A stretch of 64,000 nucleotides of DNA, taken from NCBI RefSeq assembly GCF_963676685.1, contig NC_092355.1:77653176-77717175 (forward strand), read 5' to 3'. A program made the translations under genes and the position numbers. Each line of letters begins with the position of its first letter. Position 1 is the first letter of the stretch. Origin of the DNA: Mytilus edulis (lineage: Eukaryota > Mollusca > Bivalvia > Mytilida > Mytilidae). Positions 33,570 through 47,120 of the stretch are shown in pieces. Under the pieces are notes generated by a model. The model was not told the origin of the DNA. It saw nothing but the letters and a program-made list of their open reading frames with translations, and made no database searches.

Positions 33570-36500
33570 ATCTTACCAGTAACTGCTATAAGGGACTGAT
33601 ACGATTATATATGTAACTGCCTTCCAGCAAAAAATACATATATATATACCAGTAACTGATATACATAGAGAAATACAATACTATCAGTAACTGATATACA
33701 TAGAGAAATACAATACTATCAGTAACTGATATACATAGAGACATACAGTTATACCAATAACTGTTTTACATAGAGAAATACAATTATACCAGTATCTGCT
33801 ATACATAGAGAAATACAATACCACCAGTAACTGCTATACATAGAGAAATACAATACTACCAGTAACTGATATACATAGAGAAATACAATACTATCAGTAC
33901 CTGATATACATAAAGAAATACAGTTATACCAATAACTGCTTTACATAGAGAAATACAATTATACCAGTAACTGCTATACATAGAGAAATATAATACCACC
34001 AGTAACTGTTATACAAAGATAAATACAATACTTTCAGTAACTGATATACATAGAGAAATACAATACTTTCAGTAACTGATATACATAGAGAAATACAATA
34101 CTACCAGTAACTGCTATACATAGAAAAAAACTACTACCAGTAACTGCTACACGGATAGAAATACAATACTACCAGTTACTGATATCCATAGAGAATTACA
34201 GTTATACCAGTAACAGATATACATAGAGAAACACATTTATACCAGTAACTGATATATATATATAGAGAAATACAGTTATACCAGTAACTGCTATACACAG
34301 AGAAAAACAATACTGCCAGTAACTGCTACACGGAGAGAAATACAATACTACCAGTTACTGCTATACATAAAGAAATACAATACTACCAGTAACTGCTACA
34401 CGGAAAGAAATACAATACTACCAGTTACTGCTATACATAAAGAAATACAAAACTACCAGTAACTGCTATACATAAAGAAATGCATGTATACTAATTACTA
34501 CTATACATAGAGAAATACAATACTACTAGTAACTGCTATACATAGATAAATACAATACTACCAGTAACTGCTATACATAGAGAAATACTGTTATACCAGT
34601 AACAGATATACATAGAGAAATACAGTTATACCAGTAACTGATATACATAGAGAAATACAATACTATCAGTAACTGCTATACATAGAGAATTACATATATA
34701 CCAGTAACTGCTACACAGAGAAAAATACAATTCTACCAATAACTGTTATACATAGATAAATACACTTCTTCAAGTAACTGATATACATAGAGAAATACAG
34801 TTATACCATTAACTGCTATACATAGAGAAATACAATTATACCAGTAATTGCTATACATAGAGAAATACAATACTACCAGTAACTGCTATACATAGAAAAA
34901 TACAATACTACAAGTAACTGTTATACATAGAGAAATACAATACTACCAGTAACTGCTATACATAGAAAAATACAGTTATACCAGTAGCTGATATACATAG
35001 AGAAATACAGTTATACCAGTAACTGATATCCATAGCGAAAAACAGTTATACCAGTAACTGTTATACATAGAGAAATACAATTATACCAGTAACTGATATA
35101 CAAAGAGAAATACAATACTACCAGTAACTGCTATACATAGAGAAATACAATACTACCAGTAACTGCTGTACATAGAGAAATACAGTTATACCAGTAACAG
35201 ATAGACATAGAGAAATACAGTTATACCAGTAATTGATATACATAGAGAAATACAATACTACCAGTAACTGCTATACATAGAAAAATACAATACTACCAGT
35301 AACTGCTATACATAGAGAAATACAATACTACCAGTAACAGATATACATAGAGAAATACAGTTATACCAGTAACTGCTATACATAGAGAAACACAGTTATA
35401 CCAGTAACTGATATACATAGAGAAATACAATACTATCAGTAACTGCCATACATAGAGAAATACAATACTACTAGTAACTGCTATACATAGAGAAATACAG
35501 TTATCCCAGTAAAAGATATACATAGAGAAATACATTTATATCAGGAACTGATATCTATAGAGAAAAAATACAATTACACCAGTAACTGCTTTACATAGAG
35601 AAATACAGTTATACCAGTAACAGATAAACATAGAGAAATACAGTTTTACCAGTAACTGCTATACATAGAGAAATGCAGTTATATTAGTAACTGCTATACA
35701 TAGAGAAATACAGTTATACATGTATCAGATATACATAGAGAAATACATTTATATCAGTAACTGATATACATAGAGAAATATCATACTATCAGTAACTGAT
35801 ATACAATTATACCATTAACTGCTATACATAGAAGAATACAGTTATACGAGTAACAGATAAACATAGAGAAATACAATTTTACTAGTAACTGATATACAAA
35901 GAGATATACAGTTATACCAGTAACTGATATCCATAGAGAAAGACAGTTATACCAGTAACTGTTATACATAGAGAAATACAATTATACCAGTAACTGCTAT
36001 ACATAGAGACATACAGTTATACCGGTTACAGATATACATAAAGAAATACAGTTATACTAGTAACTGCTATACATAGAGAAATACAATACTACCAGTAACT
36101 GCTATACATAGAGAAACATAGTTATACCAGCAACTGATATACATAGAGAAATACAATACTATCAGTAACTGCTATACATAGAGAAATACAATACAACCAG
36201 AAACTGCTTTACATAGAGAAATACATTTATACCAGTAACTGATATACATAGAGAAATACAGTTATACCAGTAACTGCTATACATAGAGAAATACAGTTAT
36301 ACCAGTAACTGCTATACATAGAGAAACACCGTTATACCAGTTACTGATATACATAGAGAAATACAATACTATTAGTAACTGCTATACATAGAGAAACACA
36401 ATACTACCAGTAACTGCTATACATAGAGAAATTCAGTTATACCAGCAACTGATATACATAGAGAAATACAGTTAAACCAGTAACTGCTATACATAGAGAA

Positions 36501-39500
36501 ATACAATACTATCAGTAACTGATATACATAGAAAAAAAATACAATTATACCAGTAACTGCTATACATAGAGAAATACAGATATACCAGTAACTGCTACAC
36601 AGAGAGAAATACAATTCTACCAATAACTGTTATACATAGATAAATACAGTCCTACCAGTATCTGCTATACCTAGAGAAATACAATTCTACTAGTTACTGG
36701 TACATGTATACATAGATAAATACAATACTACCAGTAACTGCTACACATAGAGAAATACAATACTACCAGTAACTGCTACACATAGAGAAATACAATACTA
36801 CCAGTAACTGCTATACATAAAGACATACAATACTACCAGGAAATTCTATACATAGAGAAATTCAATTCTACCAGTAACTGATATACATAGAAATAAAATA
36901 CTACCAGTAACTGCTACACAGAGAGAAATACAATACTACCAGTTACTGCTATACATAGAGAAATAAAATACTCACTTACTGCTATACATAGAGAAATACA
37001 ATACTACCAGTAACTTCTATACATAGAAAAATACAATTCTACCAGTAACTGATATACATAGAAATAAAATACTACCAGTAACTGCTACACGGAGAGAAAT
37101 ACAATACTACCAGTTACTGCTATACAAAGAGAAATACAATACTACCAGTAACTGCTTTACATTGAGAAATACAATACTAACATAAACTACTATACATAGA
37201 GAAATACAATACTAACTAACTGCTATACATAGAGAAATACATATATACCAGTAACTGCTTTACATTGAGAAATACAATACTAACAGAAACTACTATACAT
37301 AGTGAAATACAATACTAACTAACTGCAATACATAGAGAAATACATATATACCAGTAACTGCTATACATAGAGAAATACAATACTACCAGTAACTGCTTAA
37401 CATAGAGATATTAACACATATATACCAGTAACTGATATACATAGAAAAATACAATACTACCAGTAACTGCTATACATTGAGAAATACAATACTACCAGTA
37501 ACTGCTATACATAGAGAAATACAATACTACCAGTAACTGCTATACATAGAGAAATCAATTCTACCAGTAACTGCTATACATAAAGAAATACAATTCCATC
37601 CAGTAACTGTTATACATAGAGAAATACAATTCTACCAGTATCTGCTATACATAAAGAAATACAATTCTACTAGTAACTGCTAAATGTATACATAGAGAAA
37701 CACATATATACCAGTATCTGCTATATATAGAGAAATATATATATACCAGTAACTGCTACACAGAGAGAAATACAATTCTACCAATAACTGTTATACATAG
37801 ATAAATACACTTCTTCCAGTAACTGATATACATAGAGAAATACAGTTCTACCAGTAACTGATATACATAGAGAAATACAGTTATACCAGTAACTGCTATA
37901 TATAGAGAAATACAATTCTACCAGCAAGTGCTAAGCAGAAAGACATACAATACCAGTAATTGCTGTACAGAGAAAACAAGATAACAGATCATAACATATA
38001 GTGAAACATACATTTACAGTAAATACAATTAAGAGCAATAAACAAGGCCAGTAAATGATTTACAGAGAGAAAGACAACAACAGTAAATGCTATTAAGAGA
38101 GAATACCATTATACAAATTTACAGCTCGATAAAAACAGTGCTTCTACATAGAGAAATACAATACTACCAGTAACTGCTTTAAATAGAGAAATAAAATACT
38201 ACCAGTAACTGCTATACATTGAGAAATACAATACTACCAGTAACTGCTATACATAGAGAAATACAATACTACCAGTAACTGCTATACATAGAGAAATACA
38301 ATACTACCGGTAACTGCTATACATAGAGAAATACAACACTACCAGAAACTGCTATACATAGAGAAATAAAATACTACCAGTAACTGCTATACATAGAGTA
38401 ATAAAATACTACCAGTAACTGCTATACATAGAGAAATACAATACTACCAGTAACTGCTATACATAGAGAAATACAGTTATACCAGTAACAGATATACATA
38501 GAGAAATACAGTTATACCAGCAACTGCTATACATAGAGAAATACAGTTATACCAGTAACTGATATACATAGACAAATACAGTTATACCAGTAACTGCTAT
38601 ACATAGAGAAATACAATTCTACCAGTAAGTGCTATACATAAAGAAATACAATTCTACCAGTAACTGTTATACATAGGGAAATACAATTCTACCAGTATCT
38701 GCTATACATAGAGAAATACAATTCTACTAGTTACTGTTACATGTATACATAGAGAAATACATATATACCAGCATATGCTATACATAGAGAAATACATATA
38801 TCCCAGTAACTGCTACACAGAGAGAAATACAATTCTACCAATAACTGTTATACATAGATAAATACACTTCTTCCAGTAACTGCTATACATAGAGAAATAC
38901 TGTCCTACCAGTATCTGCTATACATAGGGAAATACAATACTACTAGTAACTGTTATACATAGAGAAATACAATACTACCAGTAACTGCTATACATAGCAG
39001 AAATACAGTTATACCAGTAACTGATATACACAGAGAAGTACAGTTATACCAGTAACTGCTATACATAGCAGAAATACAGTTATACCAGTAACTATTATAC
39101 ATAGAGAGATACAGTTATACCAGTAACTGCTATACATAGAGAAATACAGTTATACCAGTAACTGCTATACATAGCAGAAATACAGTTATACCAGTAACTA
39201 TTATACATAGAGAGATACAGTTATACCAGTAACTGCTATACATAGAGAAATACAGTTATACCAGTAACTGCTATACATAGAGAAATACAATTATACCAGT
39301 AACTACTATACATAGAGAAATACAGTTATATCAGTAACTGATATACATAGAGAAATCAATTCTACCAGTAACTGCTATACATAGAGATATACAATTCTAC
39401 CAGTATCTGCTATACATAGAGAAATACAAGTATACCAATAACTGATATACATAGATAAATACAATTCTTCCAGTAACTGCTATACATAGAGAAATACAGT

Positions 39501-39605
39501 TCTACCAGTAACTGATATACATAGAGAAATACAGTTATACCAGTAACTGCTATACATAGAAAAAACAATTCTACTAGCAAGTGCTAAACAGAAAGAAATA
39601 CAATA
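33570..39605. repeat. large minisatellite 1, 35-bp unit, about 170 copies
   Basis: The unit begins ACCAGTAACTGCTATACATA and ends GAGAAATACAATACT. Two main variant positions recur: AATACT versus AGTTAT before ACCAG, and CTGCTATAC versus CTGATATAC. A diverged gap lies at about 37980-38150, with a similar decayed exit at 39600-39830; both contain AGTAAATGATTTACAGAGAG, so a longer block was duplicated. Minus-strand open frames of 65-80 codons are by-products. Units touch directly with no unique spacers. Confidence 0.97.
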
Positions 39606-39841
39606 CCAGTAATTGCTATACAGATAAAATAAAATAACATATCATGACATATAGAAAAACATACATTACCAGTAAATACAATTAAGAGCGATAAACAATG
39701 CCAGTAAATGATTTACAGAGAGAAAGACAACAACAGTAAATACTATAAAGAGATAATACAATAATACAAGTTTACAGCTCGATAAATACAGTGCCAGTTG
39801 TTAATATATTTAGAGGGAAATAATATACCAGTAAATGCTGC
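39606..39841. repeat. degenerate junction between the two large minisatellites
   Basis: Contains diverged units (CAGTAATTGCTATACAGAT, GTAAATGATTTACAGAGAG, AATGCTGCATAGAGAGATAC). The last of these links the ACATAGAGAAATAC word of array 1 to the AGAGAGATACAATAC word of array 2. The same diverged segment occurs near 37980-38150. Confidence 0.75.
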
Positions 39842-42800
39842 ATAGAGAGATACAATACTAGTAACTACTCATGACGCTATATAGAGAGATGCAATACTAG
39901 TAACTACTCATGACGCTAGATAGAGAGATACAATACTAGTAACTACTCATGACACTAGATAGAGAGATACAATACAAGTAACTACTCATGACGCTAGATA
40001 GAGAGATATAATACTAGTAACTACTCATGACGCTAGATAGAGAGATACAATACAAGTAACTACTCATGACGCTAGATAGAGAAATACAATACTAGTAACT
40101 ATGCATGACGCTAGATAGAGAGATACAATACTAGTAACTACTCATGACACTAGATAGAGAGATACAATACAAGTAACTACTCATGACGCTAGATAGAGAG
40201 ATACAATACTAGTAACTACTCATGACGCTAGATAGAGAGATACAATACAAGTAACTACTCATGACGCTAGATAAAGAAATACAATACTAGTAACTATGCA
40301 TGACGCTAGATAGAGAGATACAATACTAGTAACTACTCATGACGCTAGATAGAGAGATACAATACAAGTAACTACTCATGACGCTAGATAGAGAGATACA
40401 ATACAAGTAACTACTCATGACGCTAGATAGAGAGATGCAATACTAGTAACTATGCATGACGCTAGATAGAGAGATACAATACTAGTAACTACTCATGACG
40501 CTAGATAGAGAGATACAATACTAGTAACTACTCATGACGCTAGATAGAGAGATACAATACTAGTAACTACTCATGACGCTAGATAGAGAGATACAATACT
40601 AGTAACTACTCATGACGCTAGATAGAGAGATGCAATACTAGTTACTACTCATGACGCTAGATAGAGAGATGCAATACTAGTAACTACTCATGACGCTAGA
40701 TAGAGAGATACAATACAAGTAACTACTCATGACGCTAGATAGAGAGATGCAATACTAGTAACTACTCATGACGCTAGATAGAGAGATACAATACTAGTAA
40801 CTACTCATGACGCTAGATAGAGAGATACAATACTAGTAACTACTCATGACGCTAGATAGAGAGATACAATACTAGTAACTACTCATGACGCTAGATAGAG
40901 AGATACAATACAAGTAACTACTCATGACGCTAGATAGAGAGATACAATACAAGTAACTACTCATGACGCTAGATAGAGAGATACAATACAAGTAACTACT
41001 CATGACGCTAGATAGAGAGATACAATACAAGTAACTACTCATGACGCTAGATAGAGAGATACAATACAAGTATCTACTCATGACGCTAGATAGAGAGATG
41101 CAATACTAGTAACTACTCATGACGCTAGATAGAGAGATGCAATACAAGTAATTACTCATGACGCTAGATAGAGAGATACAATACAAGTAACTACTCATGA
41201 CGCTAGATAGAGAAATACAATACTAGTAACTACTCATGACGCTAGATAGAGAGATACAATACTAGTAACTACTCATGACGCTAGATAGAGAGATACAATA
41301 CTAGTAACTATGCATGACGCTAGATAGAGAGATACAATACAAGTAACTACTCATGACGCTAGATAGAGAGATACAATACTAGTAACTACTCATGACGCTT
41401 GATAGAGAGATACAATACAAGTAACTCCTCATGACGCTAGATAGAGAGATACAATACAAGTAACTACTCATGACGCTAGATAGAGAGATACAATACTAGT
41501 AACTACTCATGACGCTAGATAGAGAGATACAATACAAGTAACTACTCATGACGCTAGATAGAGAGATACAATACTAGTAACTACTCATGACGCTAGATAG
41601 AAAAATACAATACTAGTAACTACTCATGACGCTAGATAGAGAGATACAATACTAGTAACTATGCATGACGCTAGATAGAAAGATACAATAGTAGTAACTA
41701 TTCATGACGCTAGATAAAGATTTACAATACTAGTAACCACTCATGACGATAGATAGAGAGATACAATACTAGTAACTACTCATGACACTAGACAGAGAGA
41801 TACAATACTAGTAACTACTCATGACGCTAGACAGAGAGATACAATACTAGTTACCACTCATGACGCTAGATAGAGAGATACAATACAAGTAACTATTCAT
41901 GACGCTAGATAGAGAGATACAATACAAGTAACTACTCATGACGCTAGATAGAGAGATGCAATACAAGTAACTATTCATGACGCTAGATAGAGAGATATAA
42001 TACTAGTAACTACTCATGACGCTAGATAGAGAGATACAATACAAGTAACTACTCATGACGCTAGATAGAGAGATACAATACAAGTAACTACTCATGACGC
42101 TAGATAGAGAGATACAATACAAGTAACTACTCATGACGCTAGATAGAGAGATACAATACAAGTAACTATTCATGACGCTAGATAGAGAGATATAATACTA
42201 GTAACTACTCATGACGCTAGATAGAGCGATACAATACTAGTAACTACTCATGACGCTAGATAGAGCGATACAATACAAGTAACTACTCATGACGCTAGAT
42301 AGAGAGATGCAATACTAGTAACTACTCATGACGCTAGATAGAGCGATACAATACTAGTAACTACTCATGACGCTAGATAGAGCGATACAATACTAGTAAC
42401 TACTCATGACGCTAGATAGAGAGATGCAATACAAGTAACTACTCATGACGCTAGATAGAGAGATGCAATACTAGTAACTACTCATGACACTAGATAGAGA
42501 GATACAATACTAGGAACTACTCATGACACTAGATAGAGCGATACAATACTAGTAACTACTCATGACGCTAGATAGAGAGATACAATACTAGTAACTACTC
42601 ATGACGCTAGATAGAGAGATACAATACTAGTAACTACTCATGACGCTAGATAGAGAGATACAATACTAGTAACTACTCATGACGCTAGATAGAGAGATGC
42701 AATACTAGTAACTACTCATGACGCTAGATAGAGAAATACAATACTAGTAACTATGCATGACGCTAGATAGAGAGATACAATACTAGTAACTACTCATGAC

Positions 42801-45405
42801 GCTAGATAGAGAGATACAATACTAGTAACTACTCATGACGCTAGATAGAGAGATACAATACTAGTAACTACTCATGACGCTAGATAGAGAGATACAATAC
42901 AAGTAACTACTCATGACACTAGATAGAGAGATACAATACAAGTAACTACTCATGACGCTAGATAGAGAGATACAATACTAGTAACTACTCATGACGCTAG
43001 ATAGAGAGATACAATACTAGTAACTACTCATGACGCTAGATAGAGAGATACAATACTAGTAACTACTCATGACGCTAGATAGAGAGATACAATACAAGTA
43101 ACTACTCATGACGCTAGATAGAGAAATACAATACAAGTAACTATTCATGACGCTAGATAGAGAGATACAATACAAGTTACTCCTCATGACGCTAGATAGA
43201 GAGATACAATACTAGTAACTACTCATGACGCTAGATAGAGAGATGCAATACTAGTAACTACTCATGACGCTAGATAGAGAGATGCAATACAAGTAACTAC
43301 TCATGACGCTAGATAGAGAGATGCAATACAAGTAACTACTCATGACGCTAGATAGAGAGATACAATACTAGTAACTACTCATGACGCTAGATAGAGAGAT
43401 ACAATACTAGTAACTACTCATGACGCTAGATAGAGAGATGCAATACTAGTAACTACTCATGACGCTAAATAGAGAGATACAATACAAGTAACTACTCATG
43501 ACGCTAGATAGAGAGATACAATACAAGTAACTACTCATGACGCTAGATAGAGAGATACAATACTAGTAACTATTCATGACGCTAGATAGAGAAATACAAT
43601 ACAAGTAACTACTCATGACGCTAGATAGAGAGATACAATACTAGTAACTACTCATGACGCTAGATAGAGAAATACAATACTAGTAACTATTCATGACGCT
43701 AGATAGAGAGATACAATACAAGTAACTACTCATGACGCTAGATAGAGAGATACAATACAAGTAACTACTCATGACGCTAGATAGAGAGATACAATACAAG
43801 TAACTACTCATGACGCTAGATAGAGAGATACAATACTAGTAACTACTCATGACGCTAGATAGAGAGATACAATACAAGTAACTACTCATGACGCTAGATA
43901 GAGAGATACAATACTAGTAACTACTCATAACGCTAGATAGAGAGATACAATACTAGTAACTACTCATGACGATAGATAGAGAGATACAATACTAGTAACT
44001 ACTCATGACGCTAGACAGAGAGATACAATACTAGTAACTACTCATGACGCTAGATAGAGAGATGCAATACTAGTAACTACTCATGACGCTAGATAGAGAG
44101 ATGCAATACTAGTAACTACTCATGACGCTAGATAGAGAGATACAATACTAGTAACTACTCATGACGCTAGATACTACTCATGACGCTAGATAGAGAGATA
44201 CAATACTAGTAACTACTCATGACGCTAGATACAGAGATACAATACTAGTAACTACTCATGACGCTAGATAGAGAGATACAATACTAGTAACTTCTCATGA
44301 CGCTAGATAGAGCGATACAATACTAGTAACTACTCATGACGCTAGATAGAGAGATGCAATACAAGTAACTACTCATGACGCTAGATAGAGAGATACAATA
44401 CTAGTAACTACTCATGACGCTAGATAGAGAAATACAATACTAGTAACTACTCATGACGCTAGATAGAGAGATACAATACTAGTAACTACTCATGACACTA
44501 GATAGAGAGATACAATACTAGTAACTACTCATGACGCTATATAGAGAGATACAATACAAGTAACTACTCATGACGCTAGATAGAGAGATGCAATACAAGT
44601 AACTACTCATGACACTAGATAGAGAGATGCAATACTAGGAACTACTCATGACGCTAGATAGAGAGATGCAATACTAGGAACTACTCATGACGCTAGATAG
44701 AGAGATACAATACTAGTAACTACTCATGACGCTAGATAGAGAGATGCAATACTAGTAACTACTCATGACGCTTGATAGAGAAATACAATACAAGTAACTA
44801 CTCATGACGCTAGATAGAGAGATACAATACTAGTAACTACTCATGACACTAGATAGAGAGATACAATACTAGGAACTACTCATGACGCTAGATAGAGAGA
44901 TGCAATACTAGTAACTACTCATGACGCTAGATAGAGAGATACAATACTAGTAACTACTCATGACGCTAGATAGAGAGATACAATACTAGTAACTACTCAT
45001 GACGCTTGATAGAGAGATGCAATACTAGTAACTACTCATGACGCTAGATAGAGAGATGCAATTCTAGGAACTACTCATGACGCTAGATAGAGAGATACAA
45101 TACTAGTAACTACTCATGACGCTAGATAGAGAGATACAATACTAGTAACTACTCATGACACTAGATAGAGAGATACAATACTAGTAACTACTCATGACGC
45201 TATATAGAGAGATACAATACTAGTAACTACTCATGACGCTAGATAGAGAGATACAATACTAGTAACTACTCATGACACTAGATAGAGAGATACAATACAA
45301 GTAACTACTCATGACGCTAGATAGAGAGATGCAATACTAGTAACTACTCATGACGCTAGATAGAGAGATACAATACTAGTTACTACTCATGACGCTATAT
45401 AGAGA
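39842..45405. repeat. large minisatellite 2, 39-bp unit, about 143 copies
   Basis: The unit begins ACTAGTAACTACTCATGACG and ends CTAGATAGAGAGATACAAT. It is much more uniform than array 1. Recurrent variants are ACAAGTAAC for ACTAGTAAC, GATGCAAT for GATACAAT, ATGCATGAC or ATTCATGAC for ACTCATGAC, and GACACTAG for GACGCTAG. Since 39 is a multiple of 3, a minus-strand frame with a 13-residue repeat appears where copies are perfect. One irregular short unit lies near 44170. No spacers and no genes. Confidence 0.98.
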
Positions 45406-45489
45406 AAAGAACAATTAAACATATAAAGCTTTTTTAAAAGGAAAACTACATACTGAAAATAATAAATGTTGAAAGTGTATAAATAGAAA

Positions 45490-45865
45490 AAGGAGATGTG
45501 GTATAATTGCCAATGAGACAACTCTCTACAAAAGACCAAAATGATACAGAAATTAACAGCTAGTGGTTCCTCAACAATGAGTAAAGCACATACTGCAAAG
45601 TCGGCTATAAAAGGCCCCGAAATGACAATGTAAAACAATTCAAATGAGAAAACTAACGGCCTTATTTATGTACAAAAGATGAACGAAAAACCAATGTGTA
45701 ACACATAAACAAACCACAAACACTGAATTACAGGCTCCTTACTCGGGACAGGCATATACATACAGAGTGTGGCGGCGTTAAACATATTAGACAGTGATAT
45801 AACAGCTGAACATAAGAACGAACTATAAAAATCAGTTGATACAGGTTTAACTCATCAGATGGACA
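45490..45865 (+). repeat. GATGTGGTATAATTGCC interspersed repeat, long copy
   Basis: Starts AGATGTGGTATAATTGCCAA and runs through GAGACAACTCTCTACAAAAG, AAAAGGCCCCGAAATGACAA, AACGAAAAACCAATGTGTAAC, CTCGGGACAGGCATATACAT and GTGGCGGCGTTAAACAT to AACGAACTATAAAAATCAG. It is the longest copy of its family here. The same internal order appears at 57700-58040. Confidence 0.8.
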
Positions 45866-46020
45866 AAACTACAAGTGGACGTGGCCGGGTACTTGTACAT
45901 CCAAACAACAAAAATACACTTGGTACAGATCTGAGAGTACTCGCAGTTACTGACAGCTAGTTCAAAGCCATTAACAACTATTTTTTGTTAATTTTCTTGG
46001 GGTTTTTTTCTTTTTTGTTT

Positions 46021-46255
46021 CTAGAAATTGGCAATGAGGGTCGGTTGAGAACAAAACTTTACGACAAAAGACATAATTTCAGCTACAAAAATTTCTATTT
46101 CTATGTAGCACATTTCAGCAGCATCTGCATGTGGAGTATATATCTCCCAGTTGATACGATATTCCAGAGTTTGCATTTCCTATCATGCTTTCCTTGATAG
46201 AGATAGCTGCTTACAAGGAAGCTTTTTTTACTTCTAATTGTTGAAGTTGAAGTCT
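46021..46255 (+). pseudogene. C-terminal fragment of a reverse transcriptase
   Basis: The frame reads EIGNEGRLRTKLYDKRHNFS, a block I associate with the region after the catalytic box in the same RT type as the fragment at 30230-30771. After that the frame breaks, but related sequence continues in other frames to about 46255. It cannot be joined to the other fragment: they lie 15 kb apart and are independent remnants. Confidence 0.6.
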
Positions 46256-46317
46256 ACAAATAAGATAAATAGCCCATAAGACAGTCAACTCCTTATATGA
46301 GTTAATTTCTGTGTCAT

Positions 46318-46368
46318 TATGGTCTCTTGTGGAGAGTTGTCTCATTGGCAATCATACCACATCTTATT
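46318..46368 (-). repeat. fragment of the GATGTGGTATGATTGCC family
   Basis: GTGGAGAGTTGTCTCATTGG and CAATCATACCACATC are the reverse complement of the family's first 50 bases. Only the head is present, as with the fragments at 29735 and 24978. Confidence 0.75.
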
Positions 46369-46369
46369 T

Positions 46370-47115
46370 TTATATTTTACCGCTTACATCACAGAGAAAA
46401 ATTCTCAGCTAAGACTACTCTCAATGTTGGGAATATTTTTTTTCTATGGCAAAGAAAAAAGTTCTCATTCTTAGCTGAGTAATATAATTCATTCTGAGAA
46501 TATTTTTTAACTAAGAAAATACAAGTCTGGTAAAAAAAAAAAAAAAAGACTTTAAAATTGGTATCTGCTGATTTTCTGCTATGCATCGGGCATTGAGGAG
46601 TAAGAGCAAACACTGGTCAACTCCGCGTCGTCAGAATATGGTGTCCAAATAAGGTGAAATGTCCTCCAAGGGAAAGATGCTTAGTGAACTAGAATGTTAA
46701 AAATCCAATGACTGAGTAGGTGTAGAACAAATAAGAATTTATATTCATATCGCATAAATATTTCTACACCTGAAAATGCATTTAATTTGCCACTGGACGT
46801 CTATAAGCAGCAATCCGTCATCATCATAAATGTTCTATCGTGTGAGATTTAAAATATCATTTAGTTTTATAAATTAACTTTGCCGTATCAAGTCATAGAA
46901 TATATCCTGTTACATTTTTATGAAGCGTAACAAAATAAAGTTTGGAGAATTACTTTAAATGTAAATCATGTGAATTTCATCAATTAAACCGTTATTTAAA
47001 GTCAAATTGATAATTTTCCAACTTCTATACACAGTGTTTTCTGTTCGAAGCTAACTGACATGGAACGAATACGATCATGTGGTCTAATTCAATACACATC
47101 CATGGTTAGAACATA
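46370..47115. other. non-coding stretch, nothing recognised
   Basis: Contains an A15 run near 46533 and a small inverted pair around ATTCTCAGCTAAGA and AGCTGAGTAATATAAT near 46407 and 46475. No supportable gene. Confidence 0.4.
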
Positions 47116-47120
47116 TAGTT

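Noticed and set aside
35293-36623. Minus-strand open frames of 65-80 codons rich in Tyr, Ile and Ser
   Set aside because: They are translations of the 35-bp repeat, change with each unit variant and lack start context or splice signals.
40872-41081. Minus-strand open frame with 13-residue repeats
   Set aside because: It follows from the 39-bp unit being divisible by three, and it is broken wherever a unit varies.
33570-45405. CRISPR-like appearance of 35-39 bp repeats
   Set aside because: Units abut directly with no unique spacers, and the setting is a eukaryotic genome with introns; these are minisatellites.
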